Positions 27,667 to 36,908 of a DNA stretch of 64,000 nt are shown here, in pieces (the stretch's first letter is position 1; the number at the start of each line of letters is the position of its first letter). The notes beneath the pieces are model-generated. The model was not told the DNA's origin. It worked only from the letters and a program-made list of their open reading frames with translations, and did not search any database. The stretch spans positions 1 to 64,000 of the forward strand of contig JAGVMA010000063.1 of the NCBI GenBank assembly GCA_020054095.1, read 5' to 3'. The stretch is from Bacteroidia bacterium (GTDB lineage: Bacteria > Bacteroidota > Bacteroidia > JADZBD01). A program made the position numbers and the translations under genes.

Positions 27667-28140
27667 TTAATTTAAGATTTGAGATGTATGGTTTTCGGTG
27701 TCTATTTCTGTGATTATTTTTTCGATGGTTGAATTTTCTGAAATGAGAAATGTGGTGCGCACAATGCCTTCCATCCATTTGCCAAAAATATTTTTCATTC
27801 CCCACACATCGTAAGCATTTATTATTTCTTTGTTCACATCGGCTATTAACGAAAAAGGCAGATTATACTTTAAAGCAAATTTACTATGCGATTTTTCGTC
27901 ATCGGCACTTATACCTATGACTTGGTATCCTGTTTCTAAAAGCAAATCATAGTTATCTCGCAAGTTACACGATTGTGCAGTGCAACCAAGTGTATCGTCT
28001 TTCGGATAAAAATAGATAATTAATTTTTTGCCTTTAAAATCACTCAAACTAATAATTTTTCCGTGCTGATTATTGCCCGAAAATGAAGGTGCGTGAGCGC
28101 CTGTGGTAAGCCGTGTTATATGTTTTTCTTGCATTTCCAC
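27667..28140 (-). CDS. bcp: Thioredoxin-dependent thiol peroxidase (peroxiredoxin Q/Bcp)
   Basis: Reduces hydrogen peroxide and organic hydroperoxides using thioredoxin. The 157-residue protein has the Prx motif YFYPKDDTLGCTAQSCNLRD. The peroxidatic Cys is in GCTAQ and a second Cys five residues later is the usual resolving one of the PrxQ group. The closing VRTTFLI strand is present. Start could be the first Met or the second two codons later. It probably has its own promoter upstream of recA. Confidence 0.9.
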   Translation of the reverse strand: MEMQEKHITRLTTGAHAPSFSGNNQHGKIISLSDFKGKKLIIYFYPKDDTLGCTAQSCNLRDNYDLLLETGYQVIGISADDEKSHSKFALKYNLPFSLIADVNKEIINAYDVWGMKNIFGKWMEGIVRTTFLISENSTIEKIITEIDTENHTSQILN

Positions 28141-28208
28141 TCTTATACAAATTACATAAAACTTTAGCTAATTACAACAGTGTATTTATTAACAATATGC
28201 TCCAAATG

Positions 28209-28243
28209 CAAAAGCCCCGTGCTTATTCGGCAAAGGGCTTTTG
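28209..28243. terminator. Terminator after the small secreted protein gene
   Basis: Stem CAAAAGCCC (28209-28217) with GGGCTTTTG (28235-28243), T-rich at the 3' side on the minus strand. It lies 18 bases past the stop of the gene at 28261-28689. Confidence 0.7.
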
Positions 28244-28260
28244 TAGATAGTCCTTATAAA

Positions 28261-28689
28261 TTATTTTCCTGAAGGATTAGTGTTTACGTTATTAACGCTC
28301 GCTTTTATTTCCCACAATTGCCAGTTGGTATCAAATTTATACCAAGTGCCATCAGGAGCTTCCCACTTCATTTCTGCCATTGCAGTCCAAGTTGTTCCAT
28401 TGTCAGTGCTTTGTTTTAAGGCATTGCCCTCTTTTTTAATTAAAGCGCCTGCTTTGTTTTCCCAAGTAGGAACAAAGTTTTTAGGATTGCGCCAATTTTT
28501 GCCATCGGGCGATACTATAATGCCATCGGGCACCATTTTAAAAAACATGGTTTTACCTTTCCACATATTATCTGCCGATTTTACCCAGTTTTCGGTAATT
28601 ACCGATGATTTAGGAATTGCATTAGCAACTGCGCTAACACTTGTAAACATTAGAGCCAAAGCCCCGAAGAATAGAATTGCTTTTTTCAT
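28261..28689 (-). CDS. Small secreted Trp-rich hypothetical protein
   Basis: The 142-residue protein has a clear signal peptide ending near ANA (KKAILFFGALALMFTSVSAVANA). The mature part is rich in Trp and has short repeated motifs of the form PDGKNWRNP, NGTTWTAM and PDGTWYKFD, which resemble BNR/sialidase-type turns (S/N-x-D-x-G-x-T-W). I do not know the family. It is a single-gene unit with a terminator and would be periplasmic or exported. Confidence 0.7.
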   Translation of the reverse strand: MKKAILFFGALALMFTSVSAVANAIPKSSVITENWVKSADNMWKGKTMFFKMVPDGIIVSPDGKNWRNPKNFVPTWENKAGALIKKEGNALKQSTDNGTTWTAMAEMKWEAPDGTWYKFDTNWQLWEIKASVNNVNTNPSGK

Positions 28690-28778
28690 TTTTATGTTTT
28701 TTTAGTTGAGGGTTTCGTTTTAATTATTGTGCAATTTACATATAAATTTTAAAAAATAGTTTTTTATTTCATCTTTTT

Positions 28779-29483
28779 TTAGGGCGTAGATAACGAAACA
28801 GGTATGACTTTTCCGTTAATAAACGTAGCGTTATTAACTGCAAATTTGTAAATAAAATCTGCCATTTTATTTGCCGATAGCGGTGCTTTGTAGCCGGGAA
28901 AAGCTTTTTCCAACATCTCCGTTTGCACCGCACCTAAGCACAAACAGTTTACGGCAATTTTATCGGATTTCAGCTCTTCGGCCAAACATTCAGACAAAAT
29001 TGCTAATGCTCCTTTGCTTGATGAGTAGGCGCTCAATCCTTTAAACTTGGCACTACCTTGGTAGCCACCCATGCTTCCAATATTTACAACATGTGCTTGG
29101 TGCGATTTTTTTAAGAATGGTAACAAACTTTGTATAAGAAAGAAAGGTGAAAAAACATTTACCGAAAACACCTCTTGCAAATTCTTTGCCGTAATTTCAT
29201 TGAAAGGTTTATTAACGATAGCGCCTGCGTTGTTAATAAGCACATCCACGCTATCAAGGTACTTATTTATTTCTACAAGTATGTTATCGGCAGACATATT
29301 AGTTAAGTCGGCAGCTATGGGATAAACTTTTGATTGGGGATGAACCTTGTTATTTCTGTCGGCAATGGTTTTTAGTAAAACGGAATTACGAGCAATGGCA
29401 ACTATTTTATTACCATTAGCAGCCGCAATATTCACCATCTGCTCGCCTATTCCTTTTGATGCGCCTGTTATTAATATGTTCAT
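28779..29483 (-). CDS. SDR family NAD(P)-dependent oxidoreductase
   Basis: A short-chain dehydrogenase of 234 residues with the Rossmann motif TGASKGIGEQM near the N-terminus and NNAGAIVN. Catalytic Ser is in NIGSMGGYQG, and Tyr and Lys in AYSSSKGAL (YxxxK). The C-terminal NCLCLGAVQTEML matches classical SDRs. Its substrate cannot be told from sequence. It is short for the family but all active-site residues are present. It is divergent from the gene at 29538. Confidence 0.88.
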   Translation of the reverse strand: MNILITGASKGIGEQMVNIAAANGNKIVAIARNSVLLKTIADRNNKVHPQSKVYPIAADLTNMSADNILVEINKYLDSVDVLINNAGAIVNKPFNEITAKNLQEVFSVNVFSPFFLIQSLLPFLKKSHQAHVVNIGSMGGYQGSAKFKGLSAYSSSKGALAILSECLAEELKSDKIAVNCLCLGAVQTEMLEKAFPGYKAPLSANKMADFIYKFAVNNATFINGKVIPVSLSTP

Positions 29484-29537
29484 AGAGTAGTTATTTTTAC
29501 CCGAAATTATTAACTTTACATGAGCAAATCACAGCAC

Positions 29538-30065
29538 ATGAAATTTATTTATTGCCTACTCATCAGTTTATTTTCTGTAACCGCTATGGCGCAGTTTTAC
29601 GATCCGGATGAATCAATCAATGGCGAGCCGTGGCTTAGCTGGAAACGCGTTTACACCGGTGGTCAGTTGGGCTTAAGTTTCGGGCAGTTAACATTTATAA
29701 ATATTTCGCCCGATTTTGGTTACCGCATCACCGATAGATTTTCGGCAGGTTTAGGCCCTATTTATATTTCATATAAAGACAACCGCCCACCTGTTTATTC
29801 CATAAAAATGTATGGCGGTAAAGTTTTCGCGCGCATGGATTTATTCAAATTTTTATTCGCACATACCGAGTATCAAATGTTGAATGTGCCGAGCTTTAAT
29901 TTTGTTGACCAACGATTATGGTTAAATAATGTGTGGGCCGGTGGTGGTCTATCGCAAGGCAGCGGCCCTATGCGTTTCTTTATTATGGCACTGTGGAATT
30001 TAGGTCCCGATGATAGTATTTTCCGTAGTCCGCAAATAACTGGCGGGGTGGGTATTGGTTTATAA
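29538..30065 (+). CDS. Predicted outer-membrane beta-barrel protein, small
   Basis: The protein (175 residues from this start) has a signal peptide (KFIYCLLISLFSVTAMAQ) and then alternating strands with many aromatic residues: GQLGLSFGQLTFINISPDFGYRIT, FSAGLGPIYISYKD, and a final GGVGIGL. This is typical of Bacteroidota outer-membrane barrels. The upstream ATG at 29520 is in frame, but a near-match to the -7 motif (TAACTTTA at 29511-29518) almost touches it, so the second Met fits better. Specific function not recognised. Confidence 0.65.
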   Translation: MKFIYCLLISLFSVTAMAQFYDPDESINGEPWLSWKRVYTGGQLGLSFGQLTFINISPDFGYRITDRFSAGLGPIYISYKDNRPPVYSIKMYGGKVFARMDLFKFLFAHTEYQMLNVPSFNFVDQRLWLNNVWAGGGLSQGSGPMRFFIMALWNLGPDDSIFRSPQITGGVGIGL

Positions 30066-30129
30066 ATTTATAGACCAACAGTGCTTTTTATCCGACAAAT
30101 TTCTTTATTTTAGCGCAAAACCCCCTAAA

Positions 30130-32598
30130 ATGAAGAACTTATTACTTGCTATCGCATCTTTGCTATGCTCTGCATTTATCGCCAATGCCCGAAATGACGA
30201 AAACCTTTTAAATCCATACACTCGATATTTCGATGATGCATATTTGGAACACCCCAATTTACCGAAAGGAGTATTAGAAGCTGTGGCATTTTGTAACACA
30301 CGTTTCTCACATTTAACTAACTACGAAGCAGAGAGTTGCATCGGTATACCTAAAGCATATACAGTGATGGGCTTAACTCTTGATGGCAAAAACTACTTTA
30401 AAAACAACCTTCAATATGTTAGTAGCTTAAGTGGAATTTCTGTTAATGAAATGTTACAATCGCCACAAAAAAGTATTTTGGCTTATGCAAAAGCACTAAG
30501 CGTTTTATTAGAGATAAACAAAAACACTGTTTCAAAAAATTACCAATTAACTGTAAATGACTTGGCAGATGCATTGGTAACATTATCTGAACTGCCTCAC
30601 GAAAATGCTAACCAATACTTTGCAGTTTACACACAACTTTATGGCTTTTTAAGTTTTATGACTGATCTAAAAAATCAAGAAATCTACAATTTCCCAAATC
30701 CGGATTATGACTTACCTGCCTATTTTGGAAGCAACTATGCTATCCTTTCTGCAAAGCATATCACTCTATCCGAAAAAGAAATAAAAGACGAAAACGGCAA
30801 TACTTTTAAAATTGAAAATCCGATAAATAGTATTCAAACTGTCGATTACCCCCCTGCACTCTGGGTAGCGGCCAACTCTAATAATTTTAGTACCTATCGC
30901 GGGGCATCGGTTTCGGCAGTTACCATCCATTTTGTACAAGGGAGTTACTCGAGTTGTATTAGTTGGTTTCAAAATCCATCTGCCGGTGTATCGGCACATT
31001 ATGTTTTGCGCAGCAGCGATGGACAAGTAACACAAATGGTTTTGGAAGCGCATCGTGCTTTTCATGTGGGCACCGAAAATCCTTACACCGTAGGATTAGA
31101 GCACGAGGGATATGTTTCGCAACAATCGTGGTACACACAAGCTATGTATCAATCATCAGCAGCACTAACGGCAGATATTTGTGCAGACTATGGCATCAAT
31201 CCGCTGCGCACTGGTTTTTACCCGTGGTTACCTACTACTTATTATAATCAATCATCAATACCCGGCTCATGCACCAAAGTAAAAGGGCACATGCACTACC
31301 CCAACCAAACGAATACCGACCCAGGGCCATACTGGGACTGGAATAAGTATTATATGCTTATAAACACACCACCCGCTGCCACAGTTTACACAAGTGCATC
31401 GGGTAATTTTTACGACTCAGGTGGCTCAAGTGGAAATTACAGCGATGACGAACGAATAGTTTGGCAAATTGCACCCACCAATGCTACACAAGTTACAATC
31501 ACGTTTAACTCATTCAGCACCGAAAATACTTGGGATTATTTATACATCTATGATGGCAGTTCGGTAAACGCACCATTGATTGGATATTACACCGGCACAA
31601 ATTCACCCGGCACTATCACATCAAGCGGAGGCGAGTTAACAGTAGAGTTTCGCAGCGACTGTGCCACTACTAGTGCAGGTTGGAATGCAAGTTGGACAAG
31701 CAATACGAGTAATAATGTTCCTACAAATTTATCGGTGAGTTCAAATGCGTGTCCGCAAATAGGTGTTACATTAAGTTGGCAAAACCAAGGTGCAGGCTGG
31801 TTTGTAGATGTATCTGACAATCCAAACTTTACTACGTTTTATAACAAAAGTGTTGCCAATGCTACATCAGTTGGATGCCCAGGAAGTTTTGAATTGTATC
31901 CATCGCAAGGTGTTTATCTGCAATTTATACCAAACACCACTTACTACTGGCGCGTGTGGGATGGCACAAATTTATATGCCGGCAATTCATTTACTACACC
32001 CGTGTGTGCTACAACTAATACAAATTGCACAGGTAACATTTATGATACAGGGGGGCCGAGCAATCCACATTCGGGTAACGAAGATTATACGTACACCATT
32101 CAACCAACAAATGCACAAAACGTAACTATAAATTTTTCGGCATTTGATTTAGAAGCGGGTTACGATTCGTTATACATTCATGATGGTTCAACCATTAATG
32201 CTCCCCTGATTGGTGGCTATACAGGTACCAATTCTCCTGGCAATATAACATCGAGCGGTGGTGCAATTACTTTGCACTTTGTTTCTGATCCATTTGTAAA
32301 CAATGCAGGGTTCTCAGCCACATGGCAATGTTCGCTACTATCTTCTTTGGGAAGCTACAATACAACTACTGACTTTAGTGTTTTCCCTAATCCCACTAGC
32401 GGAATTACAACTATTGTTAGTAGTAAAAAAATTAACAGCATACAAGTAATTAATGCACTTGGCGAAGTGGTTTTAACACAAGCGGTAAATGCAACCGATA
32501 ACACTCTAATTGATCTGTCAAACTTGCCCGCAGCGATTTACTTGATAAAAGCAGACGTTAGCGGCATAGAAGTAGTTAGAATAATAACGAAACAATAA
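30130..32598 (+). CDS. T9SS-secreted N-acetylmuramoyl-L-alanine amidase with CUB domains
   Basis: An 822-residue secreted protein that probably cleaves peptidoglycan amide bonds outside the cell. Order: signal peptide (KNLLLAIASLLCSAFIANA); a helical N-terminal region; amidase_2 domain at roughly 240-420 (VSAVTIHFVQGSYSS with a zinc-ligand His, AHYVLRSSDGQVTQMV, GLEHEG, and later GHMHYPNQTNTDPG). A first CUB-like domain follows (about 425-530), a beta linker, and a second CUB-like domain (about 645-745) with the matching motif GYTGTNSPG. Last is a T9SS type A sorting domain (FSVFPNPTSG...LPAAIYLIKADVSG). Start was set at MKNLLL because the frame upstream lacks a signal peptide. A TATTTTAGC box at 30106-30114 may be its -7 element. 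Confidence 0.85.
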   Translation: MKNLLLAIASLLCSAFIANARNDENLLNPYTRYFDDAYLEHPNLPKGVLEAVAFCNTRFSHLTNYEAESCIGIPKAYTVMGLTLDGKNYFKNNLQYVSSLSGISVNEMLQSPQKSILAYAKALSVLLEINKNTVSKNYQLTVNDLADALVTLSELPHENANQYFAVYTQLYGFLSFMTDLKNQEIYNFPNPDYDLPAYFGSNYAILSAKHITLSEKEIKDENGNTFKIENPINSIQTVDYPPALWVAANSNNFSTYRGASVSAVTIHFVQGSYSSCISWFQNPSAGVSAHYVLRSSDGQVTQMVLEAHRAFHVGTENPYTVGLEHEGYVSQQSWYTQAMYQSSAALTADICADYGINPLRTGFYPWLPTTYYNQSSIPGSCTKVKGHMHYPNQTNTDPGPYWDWNKYYMLINTPPAATVYTSASGNFYDSGGSSGNYSDDERIVWQIAPTNATQVTITFNSFSTENTWDYLYIYDGSSVNAPLIGYYTGTNSPGTITSSGGELTVEFRSDCATTSAGWNASWTSNTSNNVPTNLSVSSNACPQIGVTLSWQNQGAGWFVDVSDNPNFTTFYNKSVANATSVGCPGSFELYPSQGVYLQFIPNTTYYWRVWDGTNLYAGNSFTTPVCATTNTNCTGNIYDTGGPSNPHSGNEDYTYTIQPTNAQNVTINFSAFDLEAGYDSLYIHDGSTINAPLIGGYTGTNSPGNITSSGGAITLHFVSDPFVNNAGFSATWQCSLLSSLGSYNTTTDFSVFPNPTSGITTIVSSKKINSIQVINALGEVVLTQAVNATDNTLIDLSNLPAAIYLIKADVSGIEVVRIITKQ

Positions 32599-32609
32599 TT
32601 TATCGCACT

Positions 32610-32650
32610 AAAAAATCTTGCTGCAACAAAAAATGTAGCAAGATTTTTTT
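32610..32650 (+). terminator. Terminator after the amidase gene
   Basis: Stem ATCTTGCTGCA (32615-32625) with TGTAGCAAGAT (32634-32644), one wobble pair, followed by a T run. It lies 12 bases past the stop. Confidence 0.8.
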
Positions 32651-32661
32651 ATTTTTATTGA

Positions 32662-33540
32662 ATGCAAAAATATTTTGCGTTTCTGTTTTTCACGATTTAC
32701 TGTTTAGCTACAAATGCTCAGGAAGTTTTAAATGCCCCATTCACCATTTTAGGGCCTCGCGATGCAATGATTTATACCGATTTGAAATCGGCATACAAGG
32801 AAAAAGAAACAGTTTATAAGTTACAGTTAGAAGATGCAGTGATTGATACTGCAAAGCTGTTTAAGAAAATTAATCTCTTAAAAAATTTGCAAGTATTTTC
32901 TGTGCAAGCGAATAACATTGGCTATCTGCCCGAAGAATTTAGTGGGCTTAGCAGTTTAATTTATTTCAGAAGTAAAAACAACCCACTTAAGTACTTGCCA
33001 AAAAAAATTGGCGATTTGCAAAACTTAATGTACTTAGAATTATTCGACACACATTTTGATTCGCTGCCGATGGAACTTGGTTACTTGCAAAAATTAAAAA
33101 TATTTCATCTTCAAAACAATCTTACCGATACACTAAAAGTTTCGTTTGCGCTTGGCTATCTCAGTTCATTGCAAGACTTAATGATTTTCAATTCGTTTAT
33201 TGACACACTTCCTCGTGATTTAGGAAATTTAAAATCAATAAAACGAATTACACTGGCAAAATGTGGCCTAAAAAAAATTCCGAAAACGATGGGTAACTTA
33301 CAAACCTTGGAACATCTGGTGCTGGATAAAAACAATTTAACCTATCTACCCTCAGCTATTTGGCATTTAAAAAAACTTCGCTACTTATCGTTGAAAGACA
33401 ATTATTTCAATAAGATACCTGATGACATTTGCTTCCTTACTTCGCTCGAAACTTTAGATTTAAGGGGAAACAATTTATCGCCTTACGATGTGGAAATATT
33501 AAAAGCGCTTTTGCCGCTTGGCTGCTTGGTGCTTTATTAA
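32662..33540 (+). CDS. Secreted leucine-rich repeat protein
   Basis: The 292-residue protein has a signal peptide (KYFAFLFFTIYCLATNA) followed by about eight LRR units of 22-24 residues. The pattern is LxxLxxLxLxxNxLxxLPxxIxxL, for example LEHLVLDKNNLTYLPSAIWHL, LRYLSLKDNYFNKIPDDICFL and LETLDLRGNNLSPYD. LRR domains bind proteins; the partner is unknown. It has no visible T9SS sorting domain. Its stop is 1 base from the convergent ABC-F gene. Confidence 0.8.
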   Translation: MQKYFAFLFFTIYCLATNAQEVLNAPFTILGPRDAMIYTDLKSAYKEKETVYKLQLEDAVIDTAKLFKKINLLKNLQVFSVQANNIGYLPEEFSGLSSLIYFRSKNNPLKYLPKKIGDLQNLMYLELFDTHFDSLPMELGYLQKLKIFHLQNNLTDTLKVSFALGYLSSLQDLMIFNSFIDTLPRDLGNLKSIKRITLAKCGLKKIPKTMGNLQTLEHLVLDKNNLTYLPSAIWHLKKLRYLSLKDNYFNKIPDDICFLTSLETLDLRGNNLSPYDVEILKALLPLGCLVLY

Positions 33541-33541
33541 T

Positions 33542-35473
33542 TTAAAGTTTAGATTGCAATTGCTCCCAATTTTTCATTTCAACCTCTAACTGTTTTTTCG
33601 CATCTTCGTATTTTGCAAATGCCGCTTTATCGTTTATCACATCTTGATACTGCGATGGATTCATCAACTTATTGTCAAATGATTTTATTTCAGTTTCGAG
33701 GCGAGCAATTTCTTTTTCTGATTTTGAAATTTGGTTTTGCAACTGCTTTTGCTCTTTATCTTTTTCTTTTCGCTCTTCAGCAGATTTATTTTTATCTGCC
33801 TCTGCTTTCAATTGCTCATCCGTTTTTTTATTCGCAAACGGATTTTGTTCCAATTGCTTAAACGATTCAATTTTACGAGATGTTAAATATTCATTCACAT
33901 CGCCTATATATTGTTTCACATTTTTATTTTTAAATTCAAATGTGCGATTGCTCATTCCGGATAAAAACTCTCTATCGTGCGATACAATAATTAATGTACC
34001 ATCGTAATTCATAAGAGCATTTTTCAAAACTTCTTTTGACCGAATATCCAAGTGGTTAGTGGGCTCATCGAGTACTAACAAGCTATACGGCTCAAGTAAA
34101 AGCTTACACATTGCCAATCGGTTTTTTTCACCACCCGAAAGCACTCTTGCTTTTTTATCAATATCATCGCCACCAAATAAAAACGAACCTAATAAATTAC
34201 GAACTGATTTCCTAATATCGCCCACAGCTACTTCGTCTATCGTTTCAAAAACGGTTTTGTTTCCGTCTAAAGTTTCGGCTTGATTTTGCGCAAAATAACC
34301 TATGTTAACATTGGCGCCAATGTTAATTGTGCCTTCGCCTTGTTGCTCACCGGCAATTAATTTTATAAATGTAGATTTCCCTTCACCGTTTCTGCCTACA
34401 AAAGCAACTTTATCTCCACGCTCTATTACAAAATCCACATCTTTAAAAATCACTTTTTCGCCATACTGTTTTTTCACGCCAATTGATTCTACCACAATTT
34501 TTCCTGAACGTGGTGCAGGAGGAAATTTGAAGTGAATTTTTGCTGAGTCATCATCGTCCACTTCTACCACTTCAAGTTTATCTAACTTTTTAATGAGCGA
34601 TTGTGCAAAGGCGGCTTTGTCTTTTTTAGCACGAAACTTATCAATAAGCAATTGTGTTTTTTCAATGTATTTATCCTGATTTTTTTTTGCCGCCTCTTGT
34701 TGTTCTTTACGCTCTTTACGGAGCACTAAATATTTTGTATAGTTTGCCTTGTAATCGTAAATACGACCCATTGTAATTTCAATGGTGCGAGTTGTTATGT
34801 TATCAAGAAATGCTTTGTCGTGCGAAACCATTACTACGGCTCCATAATAATCTTTTAAAAATTCTTCGAGCCAGGTAATTGATTCTATATCCAAATGGTT
34901 AGTGGGCTCATCGAGTAAAAGTATATTGGGTTTTTGTAAAAGTAGTTTTGCTAATTCTACACGCATACGCCAGCCACCACTAAATTCATCCATCAGTCTT
35001 GTAAAATCATTTCTATCAAAGCCCAAGCCAAGCAAAGTGGTTTCTATGTCGGCATCTATAGAATAACCACCAAGCATATTCATTCGCTCGCCTAAATCGT
35101 GCAAATCAGTTAGCAGTTTCATATAAGCATCGCTTTCGTAATCGGTACGGGTTTCAAGCTGATGATTAATGTTATTGATTTTACTTTCAATAATTTTTAT
35201 TTCGGTGAATGCCGATGCTGCTTCGTCAAAAACTGTTTTACCAAGATTATGACTCATGTCTTGTGGCAAATATCCGATGGTGCAATTGTTTGGTTTTGAA
35301 ACTTCGCCAGTATCGAAATTTTGCAAACCCGATAAAATTTTAAGCATGGTAGATTTTCCTGAACCATTTTTACCGGCCAAACCAACTCTGTCGCGCTGGT
35401 TAATTAAAAACGAAACTTCTTCAAACAGCGGCTCACCGCCAAAACTCATAGTTAAATTACTTACCGAAATCAT
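33542..35473 (-). CDS. ABC-F family ATPase
   Basis: A soluble ABC protein with two ATPase domains and no membrane segment, acting on the ribosome as translation factor or protection protein. The 643-residue sequence has Walker A GKNGSGKST and GRNGEGKST, signature motifs FSGGWRMR and LSGGEKNRL, and Walker B LLLDEPTNHLD and LVLDEPTNHLD. A charged linker and a C-terminal coiled coil (about 560-643, Uup-like) are present. Which ABC-F subgroup it belongs to cannot be decided by eye. It is divergent from the DUF983 gene. Confidence 0.93.
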   Translation of the reverse strand: MISVSNLTMSFGGEPLFEEVSFLINQRDRVGLAGKNGSGKSTMLKILSGLQNFDTGEVSKPNNCTIGYLPQDMSHNLGKTVFDEAASAFTEIKIIESKINNINHQLETRTDYESDAYMKLLTDLHDLGERMNMLGGYSIDADIETTLLGLGFDRNDFTRLMDEFSGGWRMRVELAKLLLQKPNILLLDEPTNHLDIESITWLEEFLKDYYGAVVMVSHDKAFLDNITTRTIEITMGRIYDYKANYTKYLVLRKERKEQQEAAKKNQDKYIEKTQLLIDKFRAKKDKAAFAQSLIKKLDKLEVVEVDDDDSAKIHFKFPPAPRSGKIVVESIGVKKQYGEKVIFKDVDFVIERGDKVAFVGRNGEGKSTFIKLIAGEQQGEGTINIGANVNIGYFAQNQAETLDGNKTVFETIDEVAVGDIRKSVRNLLGSFLFGGDDIDKKARVLSGGEKNRLAMCKLLLEPYSLLVLDEPTNHLDIRSKEVLKNALMNYDGTLIIVSHDREFLSGMSNRTFEFKNKNVKQYIGDVNEYLTSRKIESFKQLEQNPFANKKTDEQLKAEADKNKSAEERKEKDKEQKQLQNQISKSEKEIARLETEIKSFDNKLMNPSQYQDVINDKAAFAKYEDAKKQLEVEMKNWEQLQSKL

Positions 35474-35477
35474 GGGC

Positions 35478-35486
35478 GCAAAAGTA
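35478..35486 (-). promoter_or_regulatory. Candidate -7 element (TACTTTTGC) directly before the ABC-F gene
   Basis: Exact TAnnTTTG plus C on the minus strand, with its final G 5 bases from the ATG at 35473. A transcript would have almost no leader. No -33 TTTG seen. Confidence 0.4.
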
Positions 35487-35506
35487 ATAATAAACTCATA
35501 AAGCGC

Positions 35507-35515
35507 TACATTTGC
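35507..35515 (+). promoter_or_regulatory. Candidate -7 element (TACATTTGC) directly before the DUF983 gene
   Basis: Exact TAnnTTTG plus C on the plus strand, ending 5 bases before the ATG at 35521. It is back to back with the minus-strand element for the ABC-F gene, 20 bases away. Confidence 0.4.
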
Positions 35516-35520
35516 AGCAC

Positions 35521-35886
35521 ATGGAGTTTAGAAGATTAGTGATATGTGTTTTAAAAAATAAATGCCCTAATTGTCAAGTGGGAAATTTTTTCTCGTCATC
35601 GGTATTTAGCATAAAACATTTTGCTGAAATGAATAAAAAGTGCGAGCAATGCGGTTTTGATTTCAAACAAGAGCCCGGCTTTTACTTTGGAGCAAGTTAT
35701 GTAAGTTACGCAATGCAAGTAGCTATTTTTTTAGGTCTCTATTTCGGGATGATTGTATTTTACCATCTTCCTATTACAAGTTTTATAATTGCAGCAATAG
35801 TTTTACAACTGTTTCTGCTACCTGTTATTTTTAGAGCATCGCGCTTAATTTGGGTAAGCTTATTTGCCGATTTTAAAAAGAAGTAA
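35521..35886 (+). CDS. DUF983 membrane protein with a zinc-ribbon-like N-terminus
   Basis: The 121-residue protein has two CxxC pairs (CPNCQVG and CEQCGF) about 30 residues apart, likely binding zinc, then FGASYVSYAMQVAIFLGLYFG and a second membrane segment. This matches DUF983. Function unknown. ATG 35521 was chosen over the TTG at 35512, which sits inside the -7 motif. Its end is 2 bases from the convergent hydrolase gene. Confidence 0.8.
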   Translation: MEFRRLVICVLKNKCPNCQVGNFFSSSVFSIKHFAEMNKKCEQCGFDFKQEPGFYFGASYVSYAMQVAIFLGLYFGMIVFYHLPITSFIIAAIVLQLFLLPVIFRASRLIWVSLFADFKKK

Positions 35887-35888
35887 AA

Positions 35889-36899
35889 TCAAATCCCTTT
35901 GATTCGCTGCCATAACGATGATAGCCCCGACATACGTGCCTTACGCCAATCGCCTTTTGAAATTTTTAAAGTCCCGTCTGCTTGTGGTTCCAACAAAAAC
36001 TTAAAAACAAAACTCGCTTGTTTATTATCCCAGCCACCCATTTGCCCAAACCGTATATCATTAAAATAAAGTTTACCGCCTTCGGATGTAATGATGTAAT
36101 ATCCTTTTGAAAATTTAATCAGCTTTTGCAATTGGTTATCCGTAGTATATGTGTTTATTAAATTTCGTTGATTAGGAAAAAAAGTAAAATCAATTGTTTC
36201 ATTTTTGTCGAGCATTGAGCGATAACCAACAAAATAACCAGTATCGGTTTCTGCCAGATGACACCAAAGAATATTATTAAAAGGTGTGGGAAAAGACATA
36301 GAGCGATTAGTTTTCACGCCAAGCAACTCCAACTGATTATCAAATTTAGCTTTTGTGCTGTATTGATTAATGACAGTGAAAAGCAGATAGATGCTGCTTA
36401 TAGCAATTCCAATGTAGTTCCATTTTTTACGCCTGTTGTTATTACTGCGTGCAATCATAACCATGATAAGGCAAAAAGCAAATGGCAGTGTATATAACGG
36501 ATCAACAATAAAAATACTATTTATGTCTATCCGGTAATTGCTAAAGGGCAAAAACAAAGGTGTGCCGTAACCTGTAAATGCATCAAGAAGCGGGTGAGTG
36601 AAAAGCGACCAGAAAAAAAGTTTTGTCCATTCAATTTTGCTAACCGTTTTATTTTTTGAAAATCGGTGAAGTAACAAACCTAAAAGCGGTGCAATTATAA
36701 ATGCAAATAGTAGCGAATGTGAATAACCCCTGTGCACAAACAAACCATCTACCGAATTAAAAAAAGGATTGAGTAAAACGTCTAAATCAGGAATGGTGCC
36801 GCCTACTGCGCCCCAAAGCAATGATTTGTTACCAATTTTTTTACCCAGCACCGCCTCGCCACATGCGGCACCTAAAACTATTTGTGTTATCGAATCCAT
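35889..36899 (-). CDS. Membrane-bound metal-dependent hydrolase (YbcI/DUF457 type)
   Basis: The 336-residue protein begins MDSITQIVLGAACGEAVLGKK and GGTIPDLDVL, followed by VHRGYSHSLLFAFIIAPLLG. These carry the His/Asp residues typical of the YdjM/DUF457 family. Four or more membrane segments follow, and the C-terminal half is a soluble beta-rich domain. Family members are proposed metal-dependent hydrolases; the substrate is unknown. A good promoter candidate lies just upstream. Confidence 0.8.
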   Translation of the reverse strand: MDSITQIVLGAACGEAVLGKKIGNKSLLWGAVGGTIPDLDVLLNPFFNSVDGLFVHRGYSHSLLFAFIIAPLLGLLLHRFSKNKTVSKIEWTKLFFWSLFTHPLLDAFTGYGTPLFLPFSNYRIDINSIFIVDPLYTLPFAFCLIMVMIARSNNNRRKKWNYIGIAISSIYLLFTVINQYSTKAKFDNQLELLGVKTNRSMSFPTPFNNILWCHLAETDTGYFVGYRSMLDKNETIDFTFFPNQRNLINTYTTDNQLQKLIKFSKGYYIITSEGGKLYFNDIRFGQMGGWDNKQASFVFKFLLEPQADGTLKISKGDWRKARMSGLSSLWQRIKGI

Positions 36900-36908
36900 T
36901 TTTCAATT

